Below are positions 52,472-63,041 of a stretch of 64,000 bases of DNA, one piece after another. The translations under genes and the position numbers were made by a program. A model generated the notes under the pieces. That model was not told the origin of the DNA, ran no database searches, and saw only the letters and a list, made by a program, of their open reading frames with translations. Numbering within the stretch: the first letter of the stretch is position 1; every line of letters begins with the position of its first letter. The DNA is from Comamonadaceae bacterium OH2545_COT-014 (GTDB lineage: Bacteria; Pseudomonadota; Gammaproteobacteria; Burkholderiales; Burkholderiaceae_C), in NCBI GenBank assembly GCA_003859965.1, contig RQYR01000002.1, positions 124,001 through 188,000 of the forward strand, in the 5' to 3' direction.

Positions 52472-52791
52472 GGTGCGGGTGTTCCGGATGTCCCGGGCGG
52501 CGCGGGTTCGGTCGGCGCGAATTCAAGCGGCACGCGCGGCGCGTGGGGGCATTGCGCGTCGAGCGAGGCGCGGTAGGCCACGCAGCCGCGCATGAACTGG
52601 GGCCAGTCGGGCACCTGGGGCGCCTGGCGCGGCGCATCGGGCAGCAGGGCCCAGAGCTGGGGGTGGTACCAGCATAGGTCGTGCCCCGAGCTGTCGCGGT
52701 GGCGGCGGATGGCGGCGCGCAGCTTGCGGGCTTCGGCCAGCAGCTGCTCGCGCGTGAGGGCGTTCAGGTCAGCGTCCAGGTCTTCGTCCAT
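52468..52791 (-). CDS. Hypothetical protein
   Basis: 107 residues. An acidic N-terminus (MDEDLDADLNALTREQLLAE) continues into a basic helix ARKLRAAIRRHRDSSGHDLC and then WYHPQLWALLPD. The helix followed by SSGHDLCWYHPxLW is a pattern I associate with small uncharacterised proteobacterial proteins. It overlaps DUF1697 by four bases and is one base from the DUF4298 gene, so it is very likely real and co-expressed. Confidence 0.8.
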   Translation of the reverse strand: MDEDLDADLNALTREQLLAEARKLRAAIRRHRDSSGHDLCWYHPQLWALLPDAPRQAPQVPDWPQFMRGCVAYRASLDAQCPHAPRVPLEFAPTEPAPPGTSGTPAP

Positions 52792-52792
52792 G

Positions 52793-53200
52793 TCAGGCGT
52801 CTCCAGGTTCGTGCGGCGCGGGGGCGCCGTCTGGCCGGTCGAGCACGTCGATGGCGGCGCGCAGGCGCTGCCAGGCCAGGGTCTGCTGCTCGTGAAAGGC
52901 GTTCCACAGCGTGTCTTCGGCCATCACGCTGTGTTCGCCCGGCGTGTCCAGCCGCAGGGGCGCGCCGGCTTCCAGCGCGGTGTGGCAGCGCATGTAGTCG
53001 CCGTCGAAATAGAAGTGGCCCAGCGCGCGCATGATCTCGGCGCCGCGCTGCCAGTCAGCCTGGGCGGCGTGCAGGCGGGGCAGCAGCTGCGTCCATTCGC
53101 GGTACAGGCGCTGGGCCTGGTCGATGTGGGCCTGCATGCCGGCGTGTGGATCGGCCGGGGCGGCCGGATCAGCGCCTGGGGGCGGGGCAGTAGTGGTCAT
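52793..53200 (-). CDS. DUF4298 domain protein
   Basis: 135 residues from the ATG at 53200; an ATG at 53218 overlapping the previous gene is the alternative. After a Pro-rich start, HIDQAQRLYREWTQLLPRLH and GHFYFDGDYMRCHTALEAGA fit the small DUF4298 helical family. Function unknown. Same leftward run as its neighbours. Confidence 0.7.
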   Translation of the reverse strand: MTTTAPPPGADPAAPADPHAGMQAHIDQAQRLYREWTQLLPRLHAAQADWQRGAEIMRALGHFYFDGDYMRCHTALEAGAPLRLDTPGEHSVMAEDTLWNAFHEQQTLAWQRLRAAIDVLDRPDGAPAPHEPGDA

Positions 53201-53214
53201 GGGGCAGTCATGGT

Positions 53215-54132
53215 TCAAGCGGCGGGTTTGCGCGCCAGCATGGTGGCAAAGCGCAGGGCGATGGGCTGGCCGTTGGCGTCGGTTTTGTGCAGGTGGCCCA
53301 AGTCTTCGTTGTACTTGAGCAGTTCCCAGCCCTCGTAATGGGCGCGCAGCCCGCCGGGCTGGAAGGTGAAGGGGAAAGGCTGGGTGCAGGGGTGGTCGGG
53401 CGTGTCCATGGCGCAGACGATGAGGTTGCAGCCGCCGGGCGCGGTGGCGGCCTGCATTTGCGCGATGAGCGGGGCGATGGTGGGCGGCTGCAGGAACATC
53501 AGCACCACGGTGCAGAGCACCAGGTCATACGCGCCGGCGGAGTCCAGCAGCGTCTGGCGCGGGGCGTCGTTCAGGTCGGTCTGGCGCAGGCGCAGGCGCG
53601 CTTGCAGGCCCTCTTGCGCGGCCAGCTCGGCCAGGGTGGCGAGCGCGCCGTCCGACTGCTCCAGCGCATCCACCTGCCAGCCTTGCAGGGCCAGGTACAG
53701 GCTGTTGCGGCCGCGCCCGCAGCCCACGTCCAGCGCGCGCGGCGGCTGGGCGCGGGGGTGCAGGCGGGGGTAGGCCTCGATCAGCTCGGAATGGGTGCGG
53801 GTGAGGCCGTGCTTCTTGCCGAAGAAGTCCTCGGGCGTGCACAGAAAGCGCAGCTGGCAGCGCGCGTCGGCGCTGGCCGCAAGGATCTGGTGCCACTGCT
53901 GCGGCGCGATCAGCGGGGGCTGCCGCTCGGGGGTGAAGGTGAAGCGCTCCAGCACCTGCCCGTCGGCGCTGGTGAGCGCGAAGTCCAGCGTGCCGGCCAG
54001 CACTTGCAGCTGCGCCCAGGTGCCTTCCCTGGTGTTGTGCGGGCGCAAGAAGCCGGCGGGAATGGCGCCGGCCGTCCATTCGGGCAGGGTTTTGTAGGGC
54101 AGGAGCTTTGCGGGTGTGGAAGCGGTGGACAT
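53215..54132 (-). CDS. tehB: SAM-dependent methyltransferase of the TehB type
   Basis: 305 residues. An N-terminal DUF1971-like beta domain (LLPYKTLPEWTAGAIPAGFL, then HNTREGTWAQLQVLAGTLDF) is fused to a TehB methyltransferase: HSELIEAYPRLHPRAQPPRA, SAM motif ALDVGCGRGRNSLYLALQGW and YDLVLCTVVLMFLQPPTIAP. In E. coli and Haemophilus, TehB confers tellurite and selenite tolerance by methylation. The fused DUF1971-TehB form is common. No tehA channel gene is nearby. Confidence 0.9.
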   Translation of the reverse strand: MSTASTPAKLLPYKTLPEWTAGAIPAGFLRPHNTREGTWAQLQVLAGTLDFALTSADGQVLERFTFTPERQPPLIAPQQWHQILAASADARCQLRFLCTPEDFFGKKHGLTRTHSELIEAYPRLHPRAQPPRALDVGCGRGRNSLYLALQGWQVDALEQSDGALATLAELAAQEGLQARLRLRQTDLNDAPRQTLLDSAGAYDLVLCTVVLMFLQPPTIAPLIAQMQAATAPGGCNLIVCAMDTPDHPCTQPFPFTFQPGGLRAHYEGWELLKYNEDLGHLHKTDANGQPIALRFATMLARKPAA

Positions 54133-54186
54133 GGGGTGTGCCTTCTGGGCGGTTGTCGGTGTTTGAATGCCGGGGCGACGAGCGGT

Positions 54187-55998
54187 TTACGAGGCCAGGC
54201 GACGCGCCAACTCGCTGTCACCGCAAATGGTCATGACCAGGCGGTGCGTGGCGCGGGTGGCGGCGACGTAGAGCACGCGGGCGGCTTCGGCGGGATCTTC
54301 CTTGGGCGAAGGCATCTGGCCTACGCCCGGTATAGCTACGACCGGGAATTCCAGCCCCTTGCTCACGCGCATGGTCATGATTTTGATCGTGTCCTCGCCG
54401 GGGTTGAAGTCGCCTGCAGCCTTGCGCACCCGGTGTGGCAGGCGGCGCTTTCGCAAGGCGGCCGAGCAGGCGTCCAAGGTGGCGTAGTCGCGGCACAGGA
54501 CGGCCATGTCGGCCCAAGCGTAGCCTTGCTGGTGGCTGGCTTGCAGGAATTCGGCGATTTTGTCGAGCTCCTCCCCGGGACTGGGCAGGCGAAGGATCAG
54601 CGGCGCCTCTCCATCGCGGCCGCAACTGACCGGGCGCAGCAGGGGGATGCCGTCGTCGTCCTTGTCCTCGGGGGTAAGCAAATCGGCCGCCACGCGGTGG
54701 GCTACTTGCAGGATCTGGCGTGTGTTGCGGTAATTGATTTTCAGGATGGTGGTGCGTCCCTGGGCCTGAATGCCCACGCTCTTGAAGCTGAACTGGCGCG
54801 CCTTGCGCCGCTCATAAATGCTTTGGGCATCGTCGTAGAGCACCAGCAGGCTGTTGGTGGCGGGGTCCACCATTTGCGTGATGAGCTTGAGCCATTCGGG
54901 CCGGAAGTCGTGCCCTTCGTCGATCAGGATGGCCTGGTACTGGCCGGATGGGATTTGGCGCCGGTCCACTGCGCGAATCACGCCATCCACCATTTCATCG
55001 AACATGGTTTTGCCCTGCGGCGGAATGGGCTGACCATAGGCCACCAGCTGCTGGCGGCACCATTTGTGGAAGTGGCGCGCATGCACGCGATCGGCCAGAC
55101 CCCGCGCCTCGAACTGGGCATGCAGCTTGACGGCCAGCGGCTCGTTGAAACAAAGCACCAGAATGGGCTTGCCCGATGTGTTGGCCCTGGCGAGGTATTC
55201 GGCGCGGTAGCCCAGGATCATGGTTTTGCCCGATCCGGCCACGCCGTGGATGACCCGGTGTCCTTCGCCCAGGCTGCGGGCCAGTTGCTCCTGCTGGAGA
55301 TCCATCACCCTCATGACGTCGGGCAGTTCGCTCTGCTCATCCTGGTCGTCGAACAGGGCGGCTTGCTGGGGCACACGCACCTCGGGGAAAAGAATCCAGC
55401 GCACGCGGTCGATTTGCGGCACCGACAGCGCCTTGTTGCCAAAGGCATGGGCAAACATGTTCCACAGGCGCTGCTGGAAGGCTTCGGGATCCACCGATTC
55501 AGGCATCTCGTCAGAGCAGATCACCAGGCGCGGCTCAATGGCCTGATCCAGCCCCGCAGCTTCGAATTGCTTGCGCGTGATGCGGGTAAATACCACGCCG
55601 TAGCCCCAGGGAAAGGCAAGCTTGCCCTGGTGCGAACCTGACGGCTGCACCAGCTGGCGGTCACGCTCCAGCGCCTGGACCACCTGAATGGCACAGTGGC
55701 GCGCCTGCGCCAGCGGATTGATCACGACTTTGACCTGACCGCCAGGCAGGATCTCCCAGTATTCCCGCGTGGCTTTCTGAATGGTTTCCAGCCGCCAGTC
55801 CTTTGTTTCCAGAATGAGCACGCCACGGCGTGGGTGCAGCACGACGAAATCGGGGTGCGACTGTTTGGGGCCAACGGGCACGTCGAACCAGAGCAGGTAG
55901 TCCTCGTCGAGTTTGTCTTCAAGGCGCTCGGCCAGACGTCGTTCGCCGCTGGTCATGCGATGAACACAACTGCCAATGGCTGGGATAAGAGTGGCCAT
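54187..55998 (-). CDS. NERD-domain superfamily 1 DNA helicase
   Basis: 603 residues. N-terminal NERD nuclease-related domain (SGERRLAERLEDKLDEDYLL, PDFVVLHPRRGVLILETKDW, a PD...ExK-like arrangement), then a UvrD/PcrA-type helicase: Walker A HGVAGSGKTMILGYRAEYLA, Walker B AILIDEGHDF, motif III region LLVLYDDAQSIYERR, motif IV LKINYRNTRQIL, motif V IMTMRVSKGLEFPVVAIPGV and motif VI RVLYVAATRATHRLVM. It may repair DNA or degrade foreign DNA. It heads the leftward run ending in the adaptor gene but is 54 bp from tehB, so it may be separate. Confidence 0.9.
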   Translation of the reverse strand: MATLIPAIGSCVHRMTSGERRLAERLEDKLDEDYLLWFDVPVGPKQSHPDFVVLHPRRGVLILETKDWRLETIQKATREYWEILPGGQVKVVINPLAQARHCAIQVVQALERDRQLVQPSGSHQGKLAFPWGYGVVFTRITRKQFEAAGLDQAIEPRLVICSDEMPESVDPEAFQQRLWNMFAHAFGNKALSVPQIDRVRWILFPEVRVPQQAALFDDQDEQSELPDVMRVMDLQQEQLARSLGEGHRVIHGVAGSGKTMILGYRAEYLARANTSGKPILVLCFNEPLAVKLHAQFEARGLADRVHARHFHKWCRQQLVAYGQPIPPQGKTMFDEMVDGVIRAVDRRQIPSGQYQAILIDEGHDFRPEWLKLITQMVDPATNSLLVLYDDAQSIYERRKARQFSFKSVGIQAQGRTTILKINYRNTRQILQVAHRVAADLLTPEDKDDDGIPLLRPVSCGRDGEAPLILRLPSPGEELDKIAEFLQASHQQGYAWADMAVLCRDYATLDACSAALRKRRLPHRVRKAAGDFNPGEDTIKIMTMRVSKGLEFPVVAIPGVGQMPSPKEDPAEAARVLYVAATRATHRLVMTICGDSELARRLAS

Positions 55999-56257
55999 GA
56001 GGGGAATTGCTACTGAATGGTTGCATCCGCTGGTATGGGGTTCAACACAGGTTGCCGGCCAATGCGGTGCGTTGCTGAGCAGCGTGGACGCAGCGTAGAG
56101 CTGGCAGGTATACCGGGCAGGATGGCGGGGGCATGCGATGAGGCGGACTGAGTGAAAAACGCTGTGGTTTAGGAAGAAAACATGTATTTAACGCCCGTTT
56201 TTAATGAAAGCTTGCTATGAATTTTGATTCATGCGGCCGCAGAGGGGCTGCGCGGGA

Positions 56258-58102
56258 CTACTTGAGCTGAAAGGGCATGCCGTTATCAGGTGCAGCCGGC
56301 TCCTGCGTGTTCTGGAAACGTTCAAAGCGCGCAGGCGGGGTGGCGGCTGGCTGGACATGCCGGATGGGCGCCCTGTCGTCGCGGATCATGGGGGCTTGCC
56401 ACGCTGGGGCCGGGGGCGATGCGGGCGCTTGGCCGGATGGCTGAATTTGCCATGGGCGTGGGTCGCGAGGCGCCTGCGGGGCGTGGGGGGTGGGCTGGTG
56501 CATGTAAGGCGGTGCCGGTGGCTGGCGGTGAAAACGGTTCAGCTCCCCGGCGCCGGGTTCTTGCACCGGGGGTGGGGCAGGGTGGCGCGGCAAGGGCTGG
56601 AGCCGTTGGCCATTGTCTGGTGTATGGCTGCGGATGGGCGCAACGCGCGGCCTGTCTGCACCGGCGGGCGGGCGCGGATGGGTGACGGCGGGACCCCAGG
56701 CGCGGTCAGCGCCGGTGCGGGTGTCCCGGATATCGTTCATGCCCCAGGCGTCAGGCTGCGGGCGCAGAACGTGTGTGCGGTCGTGCGTGCGGTCAGGCGG
56801 GGCGGGCAGCGCGCCGGCGGGAGGCGGCGTGAAGATGGGGCGCACGCCGTCGAAGGTGCCGGGGGGTAAGCGGTGGCCGCCAATAAACCGTGGCTGGCGG
56901 CCGGGGGCGGGAGACAAGGGGCGCTCTGGCGCGACGCTGATAGCGCCCGGGCGGTTCACGTAAGCGGGGGCGTGGCCGGGCCGGCGGCCCCAGGGGTTGA
57001 CCCGGTCGAGGTAATAAGGGCTGGCGTCATAGAAGGGTTCCCAGTAATCGCCGGGGGCCAGTGGGAACCAGGCGGTGCCATAGGCGCCGCCGCCAATGGC
57101 GATGGACCAGCGGGTGCGGCCGGCCTGCCCGCTGATGAAGCCCACCAGGGCGGGGGCGTAGGCCGGGCGCGGCAGCAACGGGCCGGGTACCCAGGCCCAG
57201 CGCGTGTCTAGCAGCACCCAGCGGCCGTAGTGGAAAGGCGCGAAGCCCCAGGGGGCGTCATCCATCCAGGTCCAGCCCCAGGGCTCGACCCAGGCCCAGT
57301 GGCCGTGGCGGTAGGGCGCCCAGTGGCTGACGGTGATGCGCGGATACCAGATGGCGCCATAGGTGGCGTGCTGCGCCCAGTCGCCGTGGGCATCCAGCTG
57401 GTGGTAGCCGGGGATTTCGCGCGAGACGTAGCGGGCGGACTTGGCGCTGTCTTGCTGCGCCTGGCGGGCGGCGGCCCATTGGTCGAAGGCATCGCCTGCA
57501 TACACGCGGGTTTGCGCGCTCATGTGCAGCTGGTTGCCGCTGAAGGTGGCTTGCTGGCGTTCTCCCAGCGGCAGCGAGGCGCCGCCTTCGCCGTAGAGCA
57601 GGGCGCTGCCGCGGTGCACGGTTACGCGGGTGGTGCCGGTGCGGGTGTCCACGTCCACGCGGTATTCGCCCGGCTGCTGTGCCAGCAGGGCGAGGTTGGG
57701 CGTGCCGATCTCGAAGCGCTCGCCCGCATGGAGCTGGCGGATGTGCGCCGCCAGCGTGCCCTGGGTGAGCGCCAGGCGGGTGGTGTCATCGGTCAGCTCC
57801 GTCACGCCCAGATCGCTGGGGCCAGAGAGGCGCAGGGCGGTGGAGCCGCTGTGCAGCTCGGCCCGCGTGCCGGCCTGGGTGGCCACGCGGGCGCCGCTGG
57901 TCAGCGGATAGTGGGTGCCCAGCGGCGTGCCCAGGCCGCGGTCGCCAATCAGCGTGGGGGCGGCGCCTTCATGCCAGCTCAGGCGTGCCACGCGGCCGGG
58001 AAGATCGGTGGCGGCCGTGGCCGTGGCGGCCATCAGCGCTGCCCAAAGCAGCACGGCCCTGGGCCGCAGGCGGGAGAAGAAAACGGAAAGGCAGGCACGC
58101 AT
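56258..58102 (-). CDS. Exported DUF6600/FecR-like protein with Pro-rich tail
   Basis: 614 residues. A signal peptide (LLWAALMAATATA) is followed by a FecR-type beta domain (TSGARVATQAGTRAELHSGS, then TLAAHIRQLHAGERFEIGTP). A tryptophan-rich DUF6600 region comes next, ITVSHWAPYRHGHWAWVEPW and GWTWMDDAPWGFAPFHYGRW. The last 200 residues are Pro/Arg/His-rich low complexity. It is probably a secreted or outer-envelope protein; the function is unknown. It stands alone. The 55999-56257 gap upstream of the helicase holds nothing recognised. Confidence 0.8.
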   Translation of the reverse strand: MRACLSVFFSRLRPRAVLLWAALMAATATAATDLPGRVARLSWHEGAAPTLIGDRGLGTPLGTHYPLTSGARVATQAGTRAELHSGSTALRLSGPSDLGVTELTDDTTRLALTQGTLAAHIRQLHAGERFEIGTPNLALLAQQPGEYRVDVDTRTGTTRVTVHRGSALLYGEGGASLPLGERQQATFSGNQLHMSAQTRVYAGDAFDQWAAARQAQQDSAKSARYVSREIPGYHQLDAHGDWAQHATYGAIWYPRITVSHWAPYRHGHWAWVEPWGWTWMDDAPWGFAPFHYGRWVLLDTRWAWVPGPLLPRPAYAPALVGFISGQAGRTRWSIAIGGGAYGTAWFPLAPGDYWEPFYDASPYYLDRVNPWGRRPGHAPAYVNRPGAISVAPERPLSPAPGRQPRFIGGHRLPPGTFDGVRPIFTPPPAGALPAPPDRTHDRTHVLRPQPDAWGMNDIRDTRTGADRAWGPAVTHPRPPAGADRPRVAPIRSHTPDNGQRLQPLPRHPAPPPVQEPGAGELNRFHRQPPAPPYMHQPTPHAPQAPRDPRPWQIQPSGQAPASPPAPAWQAPMIRDDRAPIRHVQPAATPPARFERFQNTQEPAAPDNGMPFQLK

Positions 58103-58482
58103 GGCAAAAATTCCTGAAAGCCTCGGTTCAACCCTACTGACGCAGGCCGGAAAAAGCGGGCGGGCGGCGGTGGCAAGGCTGCCATCACTGCCATGGCGCT
58201 TGTTCGGCAGGGGCGATGATGTGTGGGATTGGCCCTGCCGGCACGGGCGCTCCCTGTCCGGCTTGTGCCGCCGTCAAGACCTGCGCCAAGCGTTGATGAA
58301 TTGTGGCAACGCGCTGGCTATCGGGTCGGGTCTCGTCAGGCGGCATGCTTGTTAACGCATGAGCCGCCCGTTCGGTTTGCCGCTGGCGGCTTTTTCCTGC
58401 AAAAAGCGGGCTGCAAATGCAAATAAATGCAAGTGCGGTGGCGCCCAAGCGCCGCCCGCCAGCGCGGCCGGGCTGCCTGCGC
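58103..58482. other. Intergenic gap with one rightward terminator-like hairpin
   Basis: No convincing gene in either strand. AGCCGCC (58362-58368) and GGCGGCT (58385-58391) with TTTT after it form a terminator for rightward transcription, although no rightward protein gene precedes it. A small RNA between about 58200 and 58395 is possible; otherwise nothing is seen. Confidence 0.35.
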
Positions 58483-58929
58483 TCAGGCTGCCAGCGCGGC
58501 CTTGACCGCTGCGGAAACGGCGGCCATGTCGGCCTTGCCGGCCAGGCGCGTTTTGGCCGCACCCATTACCTTGCCCATGTCGGCGGGGCCGCTGGCGCCG
58601 GTTTCGGCCACGATGGCTTTGACCTCGGCGGCGATTTCATCGGCGGACAGGCGGGCGGGCAGGTAGGCGGCCAGCACCTGCATTTCAGCGGCCTCCTTGT
58701 CAGCCAGGTCTTGCCGGCCGGCTTGCGTGAAGGCGCTGATGCTGTCCTTGCGCTGCTTGATGAGCTTGTCCACGATGGCGACGATGGCCGCATCATCCAG
58801 TGTGGCGCGCTCGTCCACCTCTTTTTGCTTCATGGCGGCTTGCAGCAAACGGATGGTGCCCAGCCGGGCGCTGTCCTTGGCGCGCATGGCGGCCTTCATG
58901 TCTTCGGCAATCTGGTCTTTCAGGCTCAT
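58483..58929 (-). CDS. GatB/YqeY domain protein
   Basis: 148 residues from the ATG at 58929. MSLKDQIAEDMKAAMRAKDS and LGTIRLLQAAMKQKEVDERA are the standard opening of YqeY proteins, and ADMGKVMGAAKTRLAGKADM is the conserved C-terminal turn. The family shares the tRNA-binding tail domain of GatB; its own role is unclear. It follows rpsU by 97 bp on the same strand, the rpsU-yqeY order common in proteobacteria. Confidence 0.93.
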   Translation of the reverse strand: MSLKDQIAEDMKAAMRAKDSARLGTIRLLQAAMKQKEVDERATLDDAAIVAIVDKLIKQRKDSISAFTQAGRQDLADKEAAEMQVLAAYLPARLSADEIAAEVKAIVAETGASGPADMGKVMGAAKTRLAGKADMAAVSAAVKAALAA

Positions 58930-59026
58930 GGGGAAATGGCTCCTTGCAAAAATGAAAAAGGCCCGCTGAGCGTCCTCGGCGAGCCTGGGTGCGGGGCAGA
59001 AAAGCCGCCCGGCGTGTGCGGTGCAA

Positions 59027-59239
59027 TCAGTACAGCTTCTTGGGCAGCTGCATGCTGCGCACGCGCTTGTAGTGGCGCTTGACGGCGGCAGCCTTCTTGC
59101 GCTTGCGCTCGGCGGTGGGCTTTTCGTAGAACTCGCGGGCGCGCAGCTCGGTGAGCAGGCCCAGTTTTTCGATGGTGCGCTTGAAGCGGCGCAGGGCAAC
59201 GTCAAACGGCTCGTTCTCTTTCACGCGGATGGTGGTCAT
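59027..59239 (-). CDS. rpsU: 30S ribosomal protein S21
   Basis: 70 residues, full length. The family sequence is unmistakable: [20 protein letters not shown], then [20 protein letters not shown] and a basic C-terminus [21 protein letters not shown]21 helps position the Shine-Dalgarno pairing on the small subunit. The ATG has a purine-rich stretch (GGAAAAAAGAC) upstream. Confidence 0.97.
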
Positions 59240-59522
59240 TCAGTCTTTTTTCCAAAGATGCGCGGCCAGCGGGTGCGGGGTAGATCAGGCCCCGCGCCAT
59301 TCGCCGCAAGTGTTGCCCCGCCTCTGTCGAACTAGTATGTGGCCGGCGGGGCTTTTGCCAGCAAAGCCTGCAATTATAGGCAAATTGGCAGCCGTTTCTT
59401 GAGCAGGCGGCAGGCCGTGCCACTGTGGGGCCACTGGGCGGCGCCTATACTGCCGCGCGCCGGCCCGCTCTGCCCGCAGGCAAGGGGTTGGCCTTTCCCA
59501 TGTTCACGCGAACCGTATTCCC

Positions 59523-60770
59523 ATGAATGCTCCTGACCGCCGCCATGCGCCGTCCGACGCTTCCGCTGGCGGCGCGCCCGCATCGCCGGCCTTGCCGCTG
59601 CAGGGCGTGCGGGTGGTGGAGTTCAGCCACATGGTCATGGGGCCAAGCTGCGGCATGGTGCTGGCCGATCTGGGGGCGGAGGTCATCAAGGTGGAGCCGC
59701 TTGGGGGCGACCGCACGCGCCATCTGCCAGGGGCGGGCGCGGGCTTTTTCCCGCAGTTCAACCGGGGCAAGAAAAGCATCGCGCTGGATTGGCGGCAGCC
59801 CGAGGGCGCGGCGCTGGCCCGTCGCCTGGCTGGCAGCGCCGACGTGGTGGCCGAGAACTTCAAGCCCGGCGCGCTGCGCCCGTACGGGCTGGACTGGGAA
59901 ACGCTGTCGCAGGCCCATGCGCGGCTGATTTACGTGAGCTGCAAGGGCTTTCTGCCCGGCCCCTACGAGCACCGCACCGCGCTGGACGAAGTGGTGCAGA
60001 TGATGGGCGGGCTGGCCTACATGACCGGCCGCCCGGGCGACCCGCTGCGCGCGGGCAGCAGCGTCAACGACATCATGGGCGGCGTGTTCGCCGCGCTGGG
60101 CGTGCTGGCGGCGTTGCTGCAACGCGGCATCACCGGGCGCGGGCAGCATGTGCAGAGCGCCCTGTTCGAAAACAACGTATTGCTGGTGGCCCAGCACATG
60201 CTGCAATACGCCATCACCGGCCAGCCGGCCGCGCCCATGCCCGAGCGCATTTCGGCCTGGGGCGTGTATGACGTGTTCACGGTGCAGGGCGGCGAGCAGA
60301 TTTTCCTGGCTGCCGTCAGCGACGCGCAGTGGGCCGCCTTCTGCGACCTGCCGGGCCTAGCCGATCTGAAGGCCGACGCCCGCTATGTCACCAACCATGA
60401 CCGCGTGCGCCTGCGCCCGCAGCTCATCCCCGAGCTGCGCCGCCGCCTGGCCCAATGCAGCGCGGCAGCGCTGGCAGCGCAATGCGAACGGGCGGGCCTG
60501 CCCTTTGCTCCCATCCGCCGGCCCGAAGAGCTTTACGACGACCCGCACCTGCAGGCCACAGGCGGCTTGGCCCCCGTGACGCTGACCGATGGCGACCGCG
60601 CCGGGCAGACAGCCCATGCGGCCCTGCTGCCGCTGATGCTGGCGGGCCGCCGCCTGGGGGCGGGCCACCAGCCGCCGCGCCTGGGCCAGCACACGGATGA
60701 AGTGCTGGCCAGCCTGGGCTGCGATGGCGCGGAGGCGGCCGCCTTGCGCGCCGCGGGCGTGGTGGCCTGA
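59523..60770 (+). CDS. CaiB/BaiF family CoA-transferase
   Basis: 415 residues. Class III CoA-transferase fold: VRVVEFSHMVMGPSCGMVLA, then DLGAEVIKVEPLGGDRTRHL and the conserved FNRGKKSIALDW. The catalytic aspartate expected around residue 168 is probably D161 in HRTALDEVVQMMGGLAYMTG. The GRGQHVQSALFENNVLLVAQ segment is also typical. Substrate not predictable. It stands alone ahead of the nor genes. Confidence 0.92.
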   Translation: MNAPDRRHAPSDASAGGAPASPALPLQGVRVVEFSHMVMGPSCGMVLADLGAEVIKVEPLGGDRTRHLPGAGAGFFPQFNRGKKSIALDWRQPEGAALARRLAGSADVVAENFKPGALRPYGLDWETLSQAHARLIYVSCKGFLPGPYEHRTALDEVVQMMGGLAYMTGRPGDPLRAGSSVNDIMGGVFAALGVLAALLQRGITGRGQHVQSALFENNVLLVAQHMLQYAITGQPAAPMPERISAWGVYDVFTVQGGEQIFLAAVSDAQWAAFCDLPGLADLKADARYVTNHDRVRLRPQLIPELRRRLAQCSAAALAAQCERAGLPFAPIRRPEELYDDPHLQATGGLAPVTLTDGDRAGQTAHAALLPLMLAGRRLGAGHQPPRLGQHTDEVLASLGCDGAEAAALRAAGVVA

Positions 60771-60920
60771 AAACTGGCGCGCCCGGTGCGCGTGAACAGG
60801 ACCGCTGCAAAGCGAGCGGTCTGCCGGGATACTGTTTTCTACGCTTTTGATAGCGCCTTGGGCATGCCAGTCATGCCTTGGAGACCAAATGGATGCGGGC
60901 ATGTCCACGTCTGGCCAGTC

Positions 60921-60934
60921 TTGACTTGCTTCAA
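60921..60934 (+). promoter_or_regulatory. FNR/DNR-like site upstream of norC
   Basis: TTGAC-TTGC-TTCAA matches the Crp/Fnr-family pattern TTGAY-N4-RTCAA in nine of ten defined bases. It is centred about 68 bp before the norC start codon, where an oxygen- or NO-responsive activator would be expected. Confidence 0.6.
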
Positions 60935-60995
60935 GGACGGCGCCCGAGGCGCTGCCTACGCTCGGCGGGTCTTCAACTCTGGAGGAAACCAGGCC

Positions 60996-62929
<1,934 letters not shown>

Positions 62930-63041
62930 ACGCGGGGGCCGCCCGTGCCTTGGCACGCTGGCGGCCCGCGCCCGCCTCCCGGCCCCGCCGCCCTTTTTTT
63001 CCGGCAGACGGGCCAGCGCCGCTGCCGGGCCTGGAACACAC

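Noticed and set aside
53287-55641. 784-residue plus-strand frame
   Set aside because: Antisense shadow of tehB and the NERD-helicase, with low-complexity composition.
58185-58562. Small minus-strand gene between the YqeY gene and the DUF6600 gene
   Set aside because: Its start lies within the YqeY coding region, the composition is generic, and no ribosome-binding site or family motif was seen.
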